Below are positions 6,219 to 6,253 of a DNA stretch of 6,253 nucleotides, in pieces. A program made the translations under genes and the position numbers. How positions within the stretch are numbered: the first letter of the stretch is position 1; every line of letters starts with the position of its first letter. The notes under the pieces are model-generated. The model was not told the origin of the DNA and did not search any database. It saw only the letters and a program-made list of their open reading frames with translations. This DNA is from Bordetella parapertussis (GTDB lineage: Bacteria > Pseudomonadota > Gammaproteobacteria > Burkholderiales > Burkholderiaceae), in NCBI GenBank assembly GCA_945901665.1, contig CAMDLJ010000164.1:1-6253 (forward strand). The letters run 5' to 3'.

Positions 6219-6253
6219 GGCATGATTGAGTAGGTTTTCCCTTACCGTGAACG

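Noticed and set aside
6231..6249. TCACGGTAAGGGAAAACCTA element upstream of the candidate dctP promoter as an activator site
   Set aside because: Position is reasonable, but it has no convincing symmetry or repeat and matches no consensus I can name.

Overview
The window looks like a piece of a betaproteobacterial chromosome, most likely Burkholderiales/Comamonadaceae. This is inferred from the moderately high GC content, the codon habits (CCC, GGC, GTG, TTG-rich leucine), the TRAP transporter and the flavin monooxygenase. The genus cannot be fixed from the sequence alone. There are six protein genes. One of them is cut by the left edge, and coding density is high. No rRNA, tRNA, CRISPR array, insertion sequence or integrase was seen.

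Left edge (1-594, minus strand): the N-terminal 198 residues of a group A FAD-dependent aromatic-ring-type monooxygenase. Its start faces that of purT across a 135-bp AT-richer divergent gap. The gap holds a small dyad and an imperfect direct repeat just upstream of purT.

Middle (730-3221, plus strand): a probable three-gene operon. It contains purT (formate-dependent GAR transformylase, ATP-grasp), a 94-residue helical protein of unknown function, and a class I SAM-dependent methyltransferase with a long unassigned N-terminal region. The last two overlap by ATGA, so they are probably translationally coupled. This pair is the least explained part of the window.

Right (3241-6143, minus strand): a complete tripartite TRAP uptake system transcribed right to left, in the order dctP (periplasmic binding protein), dctQ (small membrane subunit), dctM (large permease). 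A 12-bp perfect hairpin followed by a T-rich tract lies between dctP and dctQ. It probably lets most transcripts stop after dctP, giving more binding protein than membrane subunits. A plausible sigma-70 promoter precedes dctP. The dctM and methyltransferase genes converge with only 19 bp between them.

Working together: the TRAP system would import an organic acid, and the monooxygenase could belong to a catabolic route. No regulator or other pathway enzyme is in view, so substrate and pathway remain open. No clearly new system is proven here. The best candidate for something undescribed is the small protein plus methyltransferase module attached to purT.
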